Below are positions 12,633 to 22,703 of a stretch of DNA of 64,000 nucleotides, piece by piece. A model generated the notes under the pieces. It saw only the letters and a list, made by a program, of their open reading frames with translations, did not search any database and was not told the DNA's origin. Each line of letters starts with the position of its first letter. The first letter of the stretch is position 1. Origin of the DNA: Pseudomonas poae. GTDB lineage: Bacteria; Pseudomonadota; Gammaproteobacteria; Pseudomonadales; Pseudomonadaceae. Position numbers and translations under genes: made by a program. The stretch covers positions 5,804,001 to 5,868,000 of the forward strand of contig CP110972.1 in assembly GCA_028869255.1 (NCBI GenBank), given 5' to 3'.

Positions 12633-14153
12633 TCAAGTTGTCAGTGTACGCAGCAGGTTCTTGTAGTCCTCGCGAATATCCGCGTCGGATTCCTTAAGTT
12701 CATTGATCTTGCGGCAGGCGTGCAACACCGTCGTGTGGTCGCGACCGCCGAACACATCACCGATTTCCGGCAGGCTATGGTTGGTCAACTCTTTGGAGAG
12801 GGCCATGGCCACCTGACGCGGACGAGCCACCGAGCGCGAACGGCGCTTGGACAGCAGGTCGGAAATCTTGATCTTGTAGTACTCGGCCACGGTGCGCTGG
12901 ATGTTATCCACACTCACCAGTTTATCCTGCAGCGCCAGCAAGTCTTTCAGGGATTCGCGAATCAGCTCGATGGTGATGTCGCGGCCCATAAAGTGCGAGT
13001 GCGCGATAACCCGCTTGAGAGCGCCTTCCAGCTCACGCACATTGGAACGAATGCGTTGGGCAATGAAGAACGCGGCGTCGTGGGGCAGATCGACCTTGGC
13101 CTGGTCGGCCTTTTTCATCAGGATCGCGACGCGGGTTTCCAGTTCCGGCGGCTCTACCGCTACGGTCAGGCCCCAGCCGAAACGCGACTTCAAACGCTCT
13201 TCCAGACCTTCGATTTCCTTCGGGTAGCGGTCACTGGTCAGGATGACCTGTTGGCCGCCTTCGAGCAGGGCGTTGAAGGTGTGGAAGAACTCTTCCTGGG
13301 AGCGTTCCTTGCGAGCGAAGAATTGAATGTCATCGATCAGCAAGGCATCAACCGAACGGTAGAACCGCTTGAACTCGTTGATGGCATTGAGCTGCAGGGC
13401 CTTGACCATGTCAGCCACGAAGCGCTCCGAGTGCAGGTACACCACCTTGGCATTCGGGTTCTTCTTTAATAGGTGGTTACCCACCGCGTGCATCAAGTGA
13501 GTCTTACCCAAACCTACGCCACCATAAAGAAACAGTGGGTTGTAGCCGTGCTTGGGGTTATCGGCCACCTGCCAGGCGGCCGCGCGGGCCAACTGGTTGG
13601 ATTTACCTTCGACGAAGTTCTCGAAGGTAAAAGTGCGGTTCAGGTAGCTGGTGTGCTTGAGCGCGCCTTCAACCTGCACGGTACGCTGCTCGGCACGAAC
13701 AGGTGCCTGCTGGGAGCTGGCACCGGCCATCGGGTCGAAGCTGTCGCGGGACGGCTCTTCATTAATAGGCGCGTTTTTCTGCGACGAAGATTTCGAAGGC
13801 GTCTGGGCCACCGGCGCGGGCGAGTTATTAACAGGTGCCGCAGCGGCCTGAGCCTGCGAGGCGCTGGCCGCCAACGGTGCATTCGGCGCAGCACGAGGTG
13901 CCGAGCTGCGTTTGCTGCCTATTAATAAGGAGAGCACGGGCGCGAGGCCGTTGCCATGTTCATCGAGCAATTCGAGAACGCGGCTCAGGTACTTCTCGTT
14001 GACCCAGTCGAGTACAAAACGATTGGGCGCATAGACACGCAACTCGTCGCCTTCGGCTTCGACCTGTAGCGGACGGATCCAGGTGTTGAATTGCTGGGCA
14101 GGCAGCTCTTCGCGCAAAAGCTCCACGCACTGCTGCCAAAGTTCCACTGACAC
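12633..14153 (-). CDS. dnaA: Chromosomal replication initiator protein DnaA
   Basis: AAA+ initiator that binds DnaA boxes and melts oriC. It has 506 residues. Domain I is at about 1-85. A long Ala/Pro/Ser-rich linker follows (about 88-165). The AAA+ core has Walker [10 protein letters not shown] and Walker [10 protein letters not shown]. The C-terminal helix-turn-helix carries the signature [14 protein letters not shown]. It is transcribed away from oriC, with rpmH on the other side. Several DnaA boxes lie just upstream, so autoregulation is expected. The start MSVELWQQC is the usual one for Pseudomonas. Confidence 0.98.
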   Translation of the reverse strand: MSVELWQQCVELLREELPAQQFNTWIRPLQVEAEGDELRVYAPNRFVLDWVNEKYLSRVLELLDEHGNGLAPVLSLLIGSKRSSAPRAAPNAPLAASASQAQAAAAPVNNSPAPVAQTPSKSSSQKNAPINEEPSRDSFDPMAGASSQQAPVRAEQRTVQVEGALKHTSYLNRTFTFENFVEGKSNQLARAAAWQVADNPKHGYNPLFLYGGVGLGKTHLMHAVGNHLLKKNPNAKVVYLHSERFVADMVKALQLNAINEFKRFYRSVDALLIDDIQFFARKERSQEEFFHTFNALLEGGQQVILTSDRYPKEIEGLEERLKSRFGWGLTVAVEPPELETRVAILMKKADQAKVDLPHDAAFFIAQRIRSNVRELEGALKRVIAHSHFMGRDITIELIRESLKDLLALQDKLVSVDNIQRTVAEYYKIKISDLLSKRRSRSVARPRQVAMALSKELTNHSLPEIGDVFGGRDHTTVLHACRKINELKESDADIREDYKNLLRTLTT

Positions 14154-14738
14154 GGATATCCCCTAAGTTGAAAGCCGGTGAGGCAAAAACAGCCGCCATT
14201 GTAGCGGCCAGCCGCCCACTTATCCACATGTAGGTTGCTCACCGGGCGCCCAAAATCAATGCCTTAACTGCAAAAAAGGCGACCAATGGTCTGTGTATAA
14301 GCTCTGTGGATAAGCGTGCCTAAGCCCGTTGTACAAGTGGGGGCTAAAGTCTGTGGGTAACTGGCCTGTGGATAACATGCCATTCCACCCACAGCTTATC
14401 CGACAGTGCAGCACAGGCAAAGCACCGTTTTCCCCTGTAGTTGTCATTCTCTGTACAGCACGTGGAATATGGCCTTAAGGTAGTTATCCACAGAAGAAGC
14501 CATCCCTAGCTTTTATAAGCTTTACAGAAAAGCTTTAAATAACTTCCTTCTTTATTTTTATATCTATGGCATTGCCCGTGAGAGCCTGGCGGACAGGAAA
14601 GGGCTGATGACCCATAAAGATCTAATTAAAGGAAAAGCTGGTTGGAAATTGACCTAGAGGCTTGCTTTCTCTAGAATCGCCGGTCTCTTAAAACGGGGGC
14701 CATTCCGGCCCGTTGTGGACGAACCAGGTAACAACGCC
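14154..14738. other. oriC: Replication origin oriC between dnaA and rpmH
   Basis: This 585-base gene-free stretch has perfect DnaA boxes (TTATCCACA or its complement) at 14220-14228, 14305-14313, 14367-14375 and 14484-14492. Near matches lie at 14292-14300 (TGTGTATAA, which fits TTATNCACA) and 14352-14360 (TGTGGGTAA). An AT-rich tract follows at about 14510-14568, containing repeated AAGCTTT / AAAGCTTT elements, and is a good candidate for the unwinding element. The position between divergent dnaA and rpmH is the known Pseudomonas origin location. The right end also holds the rpmH promoter. Confidence 0.93.
14649..14677 (+). promoter_or_regulatory. Sigma-70 promoter of rpmH-rnpA
   Basis: TTGACC at 14649-14654 and TAGAAT at 14672-14677 are separated by 17 bases. 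Each hexamer differs from consensus at one position. This places transcription start about 55 bases before rpmH. Confidence 0.8.
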
Positions 14739-14873
14739 ATGAAACGTACTTTCCAACCAAGCACCATCAAACGCGCCCGTACCCACGGCTTCCGTGCTCG
14801 CATGGCTACCAAGAACGGCCGTGCTGTCCTGTCGCGTCGCCGCGCCAAAGGTCGTGCGCGTCTGGCAGTTTGA
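14739..14873 (+). CDS. rpmH: 50S ribosomal protein L34
   Basis: Small, very basic ribosomal protein of 44 residues ([18 protein letters not shown] ... [12 protein letters not shown]), the invariant size and sequence pattern of bacterial L34. It lies next to the origin and opens the rpmH-rnpA-yidD-yidC-mnmE series. The stop is 16 bases before the rnpA start. Confidence 0.98.
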   Translation: MKRTFQPSTIKRARTHGFRARMATKNGRAVLSRRRAKGRARLAV

Positions 14874-14889
14874 TAATCCGGTACTGGTG

Positions 14890-15294
14890 GTGAGTCAGGA
14901 CTTCAGTCGGGAAAAGCGTCTGCTAACCCCCCGGCACTTCAAGGCAGTCTTTGACTCCCCCACCGGCAAGGTTCCGGGGAAAAATCTCCTGCTCCTTGCG
15001 CGTAACAACGATCTTGATCACCCCCGTCTCGGGTTGGTGATCGGCAAGAAGAGCGTAAAGCTCTCCGTTGAGCGCAATCGCCTCAAGCGTCTGATGCGCG
15101 AATCGTTTCGCCTCCACCAGGACACTCTGGTTGGTTGGGATATTGTTATCGTCGCGCGCAAAGGCTTGGGGGATGTAGAAAACCCCGAATTGATTCAGCA
15201 TTTCGGCAAGCTCTGGAAACGTTTGGCGCGTACCAACAAGCCAGCACCACCAGCGGCTACCGAAACTGTAGGGGTAGACAGCCTTGATGCGTAA
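14890..15294 (+). CDS. rnpA: Ribonuclease P protein component
   Basis: Protein cofactor of RNase P, which trims 5' leaders of pre-tRNAs. I chose the GTG at 14890, giving [21 protein letters not shown] and 134 residues; a longer reading upstream overlaps rpmH. The signature basic block [16 protein letters not shown] (about residues 55-70) is intact. The last 8 bases overlap yidD. Confidence 0.95.
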   Translation: MSQDFSREKRLLTPRHFKAVFDSPTGKVPGKNLLLLARNNDLDHPRLGLVIGKKSVKLSVERNRLKRLMRESFRLHQDTLVGWDIVIVARKGLGDVENPELIQHFGKLWKRLARTNKPAPPAATETVGVDSLDA

Positions 15295-15532
15295 ACTGGC
15301 CATCGTTCCGATCCAGTTTTATCGCTATGCCATTAGTCCTCTGATGGCCAACCACTGTCGTTTCTACCCCAGTTGTTCCTGCTACGCGTTAGAGGCCATA
15401 GAAAATCATGGTCTTCTGCGCGGTGGCTGGCTGACCTTTCGTCGTTTAGGTCGCTGTCATCCGTGGAATCCCGGTGGTTATGACCCGGTTCCACCTATCC
15501 CTACCTCCCGTTCTTCTTCGATGGCCGAGTAA
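15287..15532 (+). CDS. yidD: Membrane protein insertion efficiency factor YidD
   Basis: Small membrane-associated protein thought to help YidC-dependent insertion. It has 81 residues with the family pattern: an amphipathic N-terminal helix ([17 protein letters not shown]), the cysteine motif [15 protein letters not shown], then HGLLRGGW and [14 protein letters not shown]. It overlaps rnpA by 8 bases and ends 2 bases before yidC, so translation is probably coupled. Start ATG 15287 gives the usual MRKLAIVPI beginning. Confidence 0.95.
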   Translation: MRKLAIVPIQFYRYAISPLMANHCRFYPSCSCYALEAIENHGLLRGGWLTFRRLGRCHPWNPGGYDPVPPIPTSRSSSMAE

Positions 15533-15534
15533 TC

Positions 15535-17217
15535 ATGGATATTAAACGCACGATCCTGATCGTCGCCCTGGCAATCGTGTCCTACGTCATGGTTCTTAAG
15601 TGGAACCAGGACTACGGCCAGGCTGCCCTGCCGACTCAGAATGTTGCTGCCAATCAGGCTGCGCCGGCTATTCCGGACACCCCGTTGGGTAACAATGCGT
15701 CCGCGAGTGCCGATGTTCCCAGCGCGAATGGCGAGACAAGCGCCCCTCTAGAAACGCCAGTGGTCACCAATAAAGACCTCATCCACGTGAAAACGGATGT
15801 GCTCGACCTGGCTATCGACCCACAAGGTGGTGATATCGCGCAGTTGAAACTGCCGCTGTATCCACGTCGCCAAGACCATCCGGATGTGCCGTTCCAACTG
15901 TTCGATAACGGTGGTGAACGTACTTATCTGGCGCAAAGCGGCCTGACCGGCACTGACGGTCCGGATGCTCGTGCTACCGGTCGTCCGGTTTATTCGACCG
16001 AACAGAAGACTTATCAACTGGCTGATGGCCAGAACCAGCTGAACGTCGACCTGAAATTCACTCAGGACGGCGTCAACTACATCAAGCGTTTCAGCTTCAC
16101 CCGTGGTTTGTACGACTTGAAGGTCACTTACCTGATCGACAACGAAAGCGCCAAGCCGTGGACGGGCAACCTGTTTGCCCAGCTCAAGCGTGATGGCAGC
16201 TCCGATCCATCTTCCAGCACCGCCACCGGCACCGCGACTTACCTGGGCGCAGCCCTGTGGACAAGTGGCGAGCCGTACAAAAAAGTGTCGATGAAAGATA
16301 TCGACAAGGGCGCGCTGAAAGAAACGGTTCAAGGCGGTTGGGTAGCCTGGCTGCAACACTACTTCGTGACCGCATGGATCCCGAACAAAGGTGAAGCCAA
16401 CCTGGTTCAAACCCGCAAGGACAGCCAGGGCAACTACATCATTGGCTTCACTGGCCCGGCGTTGACCGTCGCTCCAGGTGCCAAGGCTGAAACCAGCGCC
16501 ACTCTGTACGCCGGCCCGAAAAGCCAGGCAGTCCTGAAAGAGTTGTCCCCAGGTCTGGAACTGACTGTGGATTACGGCATTCTCTGGTTCATTGCCCAGC
16601 CGATTTTCTGGCTGCTGCAACATATCCACAGCATTGTGGGTAACTGGGGCTTCTCGATCATCTTCCTGACCATGCTGATCAAAGGGATCTTCTTCCCTCT
16701 GTCTGCCGCCAGCTACAAGTCGATGGCGCGTATGCGTGCCGTGGCGCCGAAGCTGGCCGCTCTGAAAGAGCAACATGGTGACGACCGGCAGAAAATGTCG
16801 CAGGCCATGATGGAGCTGTACAAGAAAGAGAAGATCAACCCGCTGGGTGGATGCTTGCCGATTCTGGTACAGATGCCGGTGTTCCTGTCGCTGTACTGGG
16901 TACTCCTGGAAAGCGTGGAAATGCGCCAGGCTCCGTTCATGCTGTGGATAACTGACCTGTCGATCAAAGACCCGTTCTTTATCCTGCCGATCATCATGGG
17001 CGCGACCATGTTTATCCAGCAGCGTCTGAACCCGACTCCGCCGGACCCGATGCAGGCCAAGGTAATGAAAATGATGCCAATCATCTTCACCTTCTTCTTC
17101 CTGTGGTTCCCGGCTGGTCTGGTGCTGTACTGGGTGGTCAACAACGTGTTGTCGATCTCTCAACAGTGGTACATCACACGTAAAATCGAAGCGGCTACCA
17201 AAAACGCTGCTGCGTAA
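15535..17217 (+). CDS. yidC: Membrane protein insertase YidC
   Basis: Inserts and folds inner-membrane proteins, alone or with SecYEG. The 560 residues show an N-terminal membrane segment (about 5-20) and a linker rich in Ala, Pro and Asn. A large periplasmic beta domain follows (about 75-340). The C-terminal insertase core has five hydrophobic segments, with the conserved NPLGGCLPILVQMPVFLSLYW and a basic tail. Length is normal. A perfect DnaA box lies within the gene at 16943-16951. A terminator follows. Confidence 0.98.
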   Translation: MDIKRTILIVALAIVSYVMVLKWNQDYGQAALPTQNVAANQAAPAIPDTPLGNNASASADVPSANGETSAPLETPVVTNKDLIHVKTDVLDLAIDPQGGDIAQLKLPLYPRRQDHPDVPFQLFDNGGERTYLAQSGLTGTDGPDARATGRPVYSTEQKTYQLADGQNQLNVDLKFTQDGVNYIKRFSFTRGLYDLKVTYLIDNESAKPWTGNLFAQLKRDGSSDPSSSTATGTATYLGAALWTSGEPYKKVSMKDIDKGALKETVQGGWVAWLQHYFVTAWIPNKGEANLVQTRKDSQGNYIIGFTGPALTVAPGAKAETSATLYAGPKSQAVLKELSPGLELTVDYGILWFIAQPIFWLLQHIHSIVGNWGFSIIFLTMLIKGIFFPLSAASYKSMARMRAVAPKLAALKEQHGDDRQKMSQAMMELYKKEKINPLGGCLPILVQMPVFLSLYWVLLESVEMRQAPFMLWITDLSIKDPFFILPIIMGATMFIQQRLNPTPPDPMQAKVMKMMPIIFTFFFLWFPAGLVLYWVVNNVLSISQQWYITRKIEAATKNAAA

Positions 17218-17242
17218 TTTACTCTGTGGATAACCACTCAAG

Positions 17243-17264
17243 ACGCCCCCTAGTGGGGCGTTTT
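17243..17264 (+). terminator. Intrinsic terminator after yidC
   Basis: The stem ACGCCCC / GGGGCGT has a 5-base loop and is followed by TTTT. It lies between yidC and mnmE, so mnmE either relies on read-through or has its own promoter. Confidence 0.8.
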
Positions 17265-17296
17265 GCTTTCCGTCATTTTTGTTCTGGAACCTGCTG

Positions 17297-18667
17297 ATGA
17301 GCGCTCCTCGTGAAACCATCGCTGCTGTCGCTACCGCTCAAGGTCGCGGCGGTGTCGGTATCGTTCGAATTTCCGGGCCGCTTGCCGGTAAGGCGGCGCA
17401 AGCGATCAGCGGCCGTGAACTGAAGCCGCGTTATGCCCATTACGGGGCGTTTCTGGATGCGGACAACAGCGTCCTGGATGAGGGCCTGGCGATCTATTTC
17501 CCGGGGCCCAATTCCTTCACCGGTGAAGATGTATTGGAACTGCAGGGCCACGGCGGCCCGGTCGTACTGGATATGTTGCTGCAGCGCTGCCTGCAATTGG
17601 GCTGCCGCCTGGCTCGCCCCGGGGAGTTCAGCGAACGCGCCTTTTTGAACGACAAGCTCGACCTGGCACAGGCCGAAGCCATTGCCGACTTGATCGAGGC
17701 CAGTTCTGCACAGGCTGCGCGCAATGCGTTGCGCTCATTGCAGGGGGCTTTCTCGCTGCGTGTGCATAACTTGACCGAGCAGTTGATCAGCCTGCGTATC
17801 TACGTGGAAGCCGCGATCGATTTTCCGGAAGAGGAAATCGACTTTCTAGCCGATGGCCATGTACTGGCGATGCTGGATAAAGTCCGTGATGAGTTATCCA
17901 CAGTGCTGCGTGAAGCCGGCCAAGGCGCGTTGCTTCGGGACGGCATGACGGTGGTGATCGCCGGTCGACCGAATGCGGGAAAATCCAGCCTGCTCAACGC
18001 TCTGGCAGGTCGCGAAGCGGCCATTGTCACCGAGATCGCCGGCACCACCCGAGATATCCTGCGCGAACATATCCACATCGACGGCATGCCGCTGCACGTG
18101 GTCGACACCGCCGGGTTGCGTGACACCGACGACCAGGTGGAAAAGATCGGCGTGGAGCGTGCGCTCAAAGCCATCGGCGAAGCGGACCGTGTGCTGTTGG
18201 TGGTGGATGCCACGGCGCCCGAGGCTGTGGATCCTTTTGCGCTATGGCCGGAGTTCCTCGAGCAACGGCCGGACCCGGCCAAAGTGACGTTGATCCGCAA
18301 CAAGGCAGACCTCACGGGCGAAGCCATTGCCCTGCAAACCAGTGAGGATGGCCATGTGACGATCAGCCTCAGCGCCAAGTCGGCGGGTGATGGCCTGGAA
18401 CTGCTGCGCGAGCACCTCAAGGCGTGCATGGGCTACGAGCAGACCTCGGAAAGCAGCTTCAGTGCCCGGCGCAGGCACCTGGAGGCGCTGCGCCATGCCA
18501 GCGCGGCATTGGAGCACGGTCGAGCGCAGCTGACGTTGGCGGGGGCAGGGGAGCTGCTGGCTGAGGATTTACGTCAGGCGCAGCAGCTGCTCGGGGAAAT
18601 CACCGGTGCATTCAGCTCCGATGATTTGTTGGGGAGGATCTTTTCCAGTTTCTGTATTGGTAAATAG
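17297..18667 (+). CDS. mnmE: tRNA modification GTPase MnmE
   Basis: With MnmG forms the complex that adds the (carboxymethyl)aminomethyl group to wobble U34 of certain tRNAs. I chose ATG 17297 ([19 protein letters not shown]), giving 456 residues, the usual length. Features are an N-terminal folate-binding domain, a G domain with [21 protein letters not shown] and NKAD, and the C-terminal CIGK motif whose cysteine is needed for activity. A perfect DnaA box lies inside at 17894-17902. Its partner mnmG is 4.5 kb downstream, separated by an iron-uptake cassette. Confidence 0.97.
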   Translation: MSAPRETIAAVATAQGRGGVGIVRISGPLAGKAAQAISGRELKPRYAHYGAFLDADNSVLDEGLAIYFPGPNSFTGEDVLELQGHGGPVVLDMLLQRCLQLGCRLARPGEFSERAFLNDKLDLAQAEAIADLIEASSAQAARNALRSLQGAFSLRVHNLTEQLISLRIYVEAAIDFPEEEIDFLADGHVLAMLDKVRDELSTVLREAGQGALLRDGMTVVIAGRPNAGKSSLLNALAGREAAIVTEIAGTTRDILREHIHIDGMPLHVVDTAGLRDTDDQVEKIGVERALKAIGEADRVLLVVDATAPEAVDPFALWPEFLEQRPDPAKVTLIRNKADLTGEAIALQTSEDGHVTISLSAKSAGDGLELLREHLKACMGYEQTSESSFSARRRHLEALRHASAALEHGRAQLTLAGAGELLAEDLRQAQQLLGEITGAFSSDDLLGRIFSSFCIGK

Positions 18668-18686
18668 CCGGCTTATCCACAGCGCC

Positions 18687-21125
18687 TCACCAGTTGTAGG
18701 ACACCGTACCGAGCAAGGTACGGCTGTCGCCCCAGTAGCAACGGCCTGCGTCGTTGCAACCGGATACATATTCCTTGTCGAACAGGTTTTTGGCGTTCAC
18801 ATCCACTGACCAGTGTTTGTCTATTTGATAACCGACGGCCGCATCCACCAGCGTCACACTGCCGGCGTCCAACTTCCCGTATAGCGACGGCGCTGTGTAG
18901 GAAAAGGTACTGTCGAAATAGCGCACACCGCCGCCCAGGGAAAAACCTTTGAGTTGGCCATCCAGGAAACGGTATTTGCCCCACACCGAAGCCTGGTTGC
19001 GCGGAACGCCCGTCATCTGATGCCCCTCGACCAGCGAGGTGGCGGAGTCCTTGGTAATCCGGGCATCCGTGTAGGTATAAGCGGCGGTGACGTTCAGGTT
19101 CGGCGTGAGGTTGCTATTGACCTCCACCTCCACACCTTTGGCGCGGCTCTCGCCCACTTGGCGGTAACTGTTGGTGGTGGCATCGAGGTAGGTGTCGTCC
19201 TGTTTGCGCAGGTCGTAGACCGATAAGGTCATTGCCGTGTCCCAACCGATCGGTTCGTACTTAACGCCCACTTCGTATTGGCTGCTGGTAATCGGTTTCA
19301 GCGGCGAGCCGGCGTTGGAAATCTGCTGGACCGGCACAAACGCAGTGGAGTAGCTGACATACGGCGTCAGGCCGTTGTCGAACTGGTACATCACGCCGCC
19401 CTGGTAGGTGAACTTGCGATCTTCGGAGCCGATATTGCTGGCCGGTTTCACCTTGTCGCGAAAATCGCTGTCGACCCAATCCTGGCGGCCGCCCAGCAGG
19501 AACAACCAGTGGTCATACTTGCTCTGGACCTGTGCATAAACACCTTTCATCTGTTGCTCAAGCAAGGTGTTTTGCACCGCAATCGGCGTGGTGGGTTCGC
19601 GCAGGTACACCGGGTTATACACATTGATGGTGCCGGCGAAGCCTGCGTCCCAATCCTGGTTGAACGAGGTACGATCGTAGCTGGCGCCGAACAGTACGGT
19701 ATTTTCCAGCGCGCCCAGCTGGAATTTGCCTTCAAGCTGGTTATCCAGGGAGTAGACCATCGACTTGTTGTAGCGGTCGTAGGCGGTCATGTTCAGTTGG
19801 GTGCCGAACCCGCCGTTATTCAGTGCACTCGGCCAGGTCTCATGGCGGTTGATGCGCGACTGCATATAACGCGAGTTCTGGCGGTACTGCCAATCGTCAT
19901 TGAAGCTGTGGCTGAATTCGTAACCGGCGCTCCAGGCCTCACGTTCAAAGGTATTCCAGTCCGGATCGCCAAGCAGGGTGTGCTTGGAGAGTTTGCCGTT
20001 GGGATTTTTGAGCAAAGTGCCGGCTGCCGGTAGGCCGAGTTCCAGGTTGGTGTGATCTTTCTGGTAGTTGGCCAGCAGGGTAAGGCTGTTGTAGTCGTCA
20101 AAATTCAGGGTCAGGGACGGCGCGATGTAGAGACGATCGTCCGGGACATGATCCGTTTGTGTATCGGACTTGCGGCCGAGCATCACCACCCGACCAAGGA
20201 TGTTGTCGCTGTCATTGAGCGGGCCGGAGATATCCACACCGACTTGGCGCCGGTTATTCGAGCCATAACCCAGCTGCACCTCGCCTTGTGGGGTCGCCGT
20301 GGGGTGTTTGCTGACCAGGTTCACCAGGCCTCCCGGGGCGTTTTCACCGTAGAGCAGGGAAGAAGGCCCACGGAAAATCTCGACGCGCTCCAGGCCGTAC
20401 GGCTCGCTGGTAGTGTCATACCGGTTGCCTTGCACGCGTAAGCCATCACGCAGCAGGCCGTAGCCGTAATCCGTGGCGTTAAAACCGCGAATGAAGAACA
20501 GATCACCGGCCAGGCTGTCGCCAGCGGCGAAAGGCGGCGCGAAGATCCCCGGTACATAACCCAGCACTTCAGTCAGGGTCTGGGACTTCTGGTCCTTGAT
20601 GCGCTGGCCGGTGACCACCGAGACCGAGCGCGGGGTTTCCGACAGCGGGGTGCTGGTCTTGGTCCCGATGCGGCTATTTTGCGCTTTGTAGCCTACATCC
20701 CCGGCAATCTCCTGATTAAACCCCGCCTGTTGATAAGTACTGACGGTGGTGGGCGAGAGGGTCAGTTGACCGGTGGGAGCGGCCTGCAACACATAGCTGC
20801 CGGGCGCCTGGACGACCGCTTGCAACCCCGAGCTTTGCAGCAGCAGCGCGAAACCCTGGTCCACCGAGTAGTCACCTTCAAGCCCTGTGGTGTTCAAACG
20901 CGCCGTTTGCTCGGGCGAGAAGGACAGAATCACATTGGCCCTGGCGGCAAATTGGCTCAAGGCACGGTCCAGCGGCCCCGCGGCGATGGCGTAATGTTGC
21001 ACCGCGCTGGCGGCCATGGCGCCGGTCGAGAGCAACACACCGGTGGCGACGGCCGAGGTGAGCAGCAAACCATAGGTCATGCCGTGGCGGGAGAGTTGCT
21101 GGCGAAGCTTGGTAGGGAGGCGCAT
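18687..21125 (-). CDS. TonB-dependent siderophore receptor with N-terminal signalling domain
   Basis: Outer-membrane receptor of 812 residues, likely for a ferric siderophore. A signal peptide (about 1-39, ending GAMAAS) is followed by an STN signalling domain (YAIAAGPLDRALSQFAARAN..., about 45-115). The plug domain (about 160-290) has SETPRSVSVVTGQRI and the FRGPSSLLYGENAPGG block, and a beta barrel follows to the C-terminal aromatic Trp (SYNW). The STN domain plus the upstream FecR and FecI genes indicate cell-surface signalling: ligand binding releases the sigma factor and raises receptor expression. A Fur box lies upstream of the sigma gene. The siderophore cannot be named from sequence alone. 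Confidence 0.92.
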   Translation of the reverse strand: MRLPTKLRQQLSRHGMTYGLLLTSAVATGVLLSTGAMAASAVQHYAIAAGPLDRALSQFAARANVILSFSPEQTARLNTTGLEGDYSVDQGFALLLQSSGLQAVVQAPGSYVLQAAPTGQLTLSPTTVSTYQQAGFNQEIAGDVGYKAQNSRIGTKTSTPLSETPRSVSVVTGQRIKDQKSQTLTEVLGYVPGIFAPPFAAGDSLAGDLFFIRGFNATDYGYGLLRDGLRVQGNRYDTTSEPYGLERVEIFRGPSSLLYGENAPGGLVNLVSKHPTATPQGEVQLGYGSNNRRQVGVDISGPLNDSDNILGRVVMLGRKSDTQTDHVPDDRLYIAPSLTLNFDDYNSLTLLANYQKDHTNLELGLPAAGTLLKNPNGKLSKHTLLGDPDWNTFEREAWSAGYEFSHSFNDDWQYRQNSRYMQSRINRHETWPSALNNGGFGTQLNMTAYDRYNKSMVYSLDNQLEGKFQLGALENTVLFGASYDRTSFNQDWDAGFAGTINVYNPVYLREPTTPIAVQNTLLEQQMKGVYAQVQSKYDHWLFLLGGRQDWVDSDFRDKVKPASNIGSEDRKFTYQGGVMYQFDNGLTPYVSYSTAFVPVQQISNAGSPLKPITSSQYEVGVKYEPIGWDTAMTLSVYDLRKQDDTYLDATTNSYRQVGESRAKGVEVEVNSNLTPNLNVTAAYTYTDARITKDSATSLVEGHQMTGVPRNQASVWGKYRFLDGQLKGFSLGGGVRYFDSTFSYTAPSLYGKLDAGSVTLVDAAVGYQIDKHWSVDVNAKNLFDKEYVSGCNDAGRCYWGDSRTLLGTVSYNW

Positions 21126-21216
21126 AGGTGGGTAAGCCCTGAAGGTAGCGTCGTAATTACCGGTAGGGCCGTGTCAGGTAAAAAAAAGATAACCCCCTGT
21201 GGATTATTTTTTGCGA

Positions 21217-22161
21217 TCAGGCGATTCGCTGCACCGAGACCCAAAAACGGGTGAAGTATTTCACTTGGATCGGCAGGGTTGCCTGCAGGTTGGCCAGCAC
21301 GGCATCAGTGGAGTCCAGGCGAAATGTCCCGGAAACACGCAGCCGTGCCGAGGCTGAATCGCACTGCAATACACCTGCTCGATAGCGAGCGAGTTCGTCG
21401 ATCACCTCCCCGAGCCTCGCATTCAGCACGATCAATTGACCATCGACCCAAGCAGCCTGAGCGCCACCATAGGGATGGTTGGGCCCCACGTGTTGCCGAT
21501 CAAAGTCAGCGCTTTCACCGGCATTCAGCAACCGGCCTCGGTCGGGTTGATCGCCCGGCGACAGACTTACCCGGTCTTCCAGCACGCCTACCCGCGTGGA
21601 ATCCTCCAGCTGGCGCACTGTAAAACGCGTGCCCAGTGCTTGAATCCGGCCCTGGCGGGTGTCGACATAAAACGGCGTTTGCCCACCCGATTTGCCGGTG
21701 TGGATAAGTATTTCACCGTGGCGCAGACGTATCAGGCGCTGGCGCCCGTCGAATACCACATCAATCGCCGTGTGGGTGTTGAGATCAATCCGTGTGCCAT
21801 CGGCCAGCTCGATGCGCCGCCGTTTACCCACGGGGGTGCGGTAGTCTGCCCACACACTGCCCAGCGGCGTATGTTGCTGAACATTCCAACCCAGGTAGCC
21901 GGTGGCGCCGAGTACCAGCATCCACTTGAGTACCTGGCGGCGTTGTTGCGTGGACGACAAGGCGCGGCGAGTCAGATCCTGGGGAAGGGCGCCGAGGCTG
22001 CGCTGCAATTGTTCCATCTGGTTCCACGCCGCCTGGTGGGTCGGATCGCCATTGAGCCATTGTTGCCAGGCTTGTCGATCTGCGGGTGTCGGGGGCTGGG
22101 ACTGAAACTGTACATACCAGCTGGCTGCGGCTTCGAAGGTCTTGCGATCGGGCGCAGCCAT
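21217..22161 (-). CDS. FecR-family anti-sigma / sigma-regulator protein
   Basis: Inner-membrane regulator of the neighbouring FecI-type sigma factor. It has 314 residues from ATG 22159-22161, overlapping the sigma gene stop by one base (TAATG arrangement). The cytoplasmic N-terminal part has the family pattern WQQWLNGDPTHQAAWNQME. A membrane segment lies near residue 90 (WMLVLGATGYLGW), and the periplasmic FecR domain follows (ADGTRIDLNTHTAIDV, LRHGEILIHTGK, VLEDRVSLSPG). The C-terminal domain probably contacts the STN domain of the receptor at 18687. An alternative start at 22188 would lie inside the sigma gene. Confidence 0.92.
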   Translation of the reverse strand: MAAPDRKTFEAAASWYVQFQSQPPTPADRQAWQQWLNGDPTHQAAWNQMEQLQRSLGALPQDLTRRALSSTQQRRQVLKWMLVLGATGYLGWNVQQHTPLGSVWADYRTPVGKRRRIELADGTRIDLNTHTAIDVVFDGRQRLIRLRHGEILIHTGKSGGQTPFYVDTRQGRIQALGTRFTVRQLEDSTRVGVLEDRVSLSPGDQPDRGRLLNAGESADFDRQHVGPNHPYGGAQAAWVDGQLIVLNARLGEVIDELARYRAGVLQCDSASARLRVSGTFRLDSTDAVLANLQATLPIQVKYFTRFWVSVQRIA

Positions 22162-22673
22162 TACAGGCCGGCCATGATCAGCGAACATTCAGTCAGGGCG
22201 CGGATCATGTGTTTCTTCACCGTGGTTAACGACACCTGCAGTTGCTCGGCGATCTGTTGATAAGTCAGGCCCTCGATCTGCGACAGCATGAAGATCCGCC
22301 GCGCTCGCTCCCCAAGGCCGGCCAGGGCTTTATCCACAGCCACCAGGGTTTCAATGATGATTGCCTTGTCTTCTTCACTGACGGCGCAGGCGTGCGGGCG
22401 TTCGGCCAGGGTTTGTTTGTAAGCCTGCTCGATGGCGTGTCGCCGGTAGCGGTCAATCACCAGCCCCCGAGCGATGGTCGCCAGATAGTCCCGTGGTTCG
22501 AGGATCTGCGCCGCATGGCGCCCTCCCAGAATACGCACAAACGTATCGTGCGCCACGTCGGCCGCATCGCAGGTGTTGTGCAATTTTCCTTTCAGCCACC
22601 CGTGCAACCACGAATGGTGTTGCTCATAGATGTGCTGGACCGCAGCCGTGTGTGAAGGAGGGGACATAGGCAT
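22161..22673 (-). CDS. FecI-family extracytoplasmic-function sigma factor
   Basis: RNA polymerase sigma factor for iron-uptake genes. About 170 residues with region 2 (YEQHHSWLHGWLKGKL ... DVAHDTFVRIL) and region 4 (ARRIFMLSQIEGLTYQQIAEQLQVS, then TVKKHMIRALTEC). It forms a three-gene cassette with the FecR regulator and receptor downstream and has a Fur box 12 bases upstream, so it should be made under iron starvation. The start is uncertain: ATG 22673 is used; ATG 22667 and TTG 22679 are alternatives, and none has a strong ribosome-binding site. Confidence 0.92.
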   Translation of the reverse strand: MPMSPPSHTAAVQHIYEQHHSWLHGWLKGKLHNTCDAADVAHDTFVRILGGRHAAQILEPRDYLATIARGLVIDRYRRHAIEQAYKQTLAERPHACAVSEEDKAIIIETLVAVDKALAGLGERARRIFMLSQIEGLTYQQIAEQLQVSLTTVKKHMIRALTECSLIMAGL

Positions 22674-22684
22674 GGACAAGGCAG

Positions 22685-22703
22685 GTTAATGATAATCGCT
22701 ATT
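22685..22703. promoter_or_regulatory. Fur box upstream of the FecI-type gene
   Basis: GTTAATGATAATCGCTATT matches the 19-base Fur consensus GATAATGATAATCATTATC at 15 positions by my count. It lies immediately before the sigma factor gene, where repression by Fe-Fur would be expected. Confidence 0.8.
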
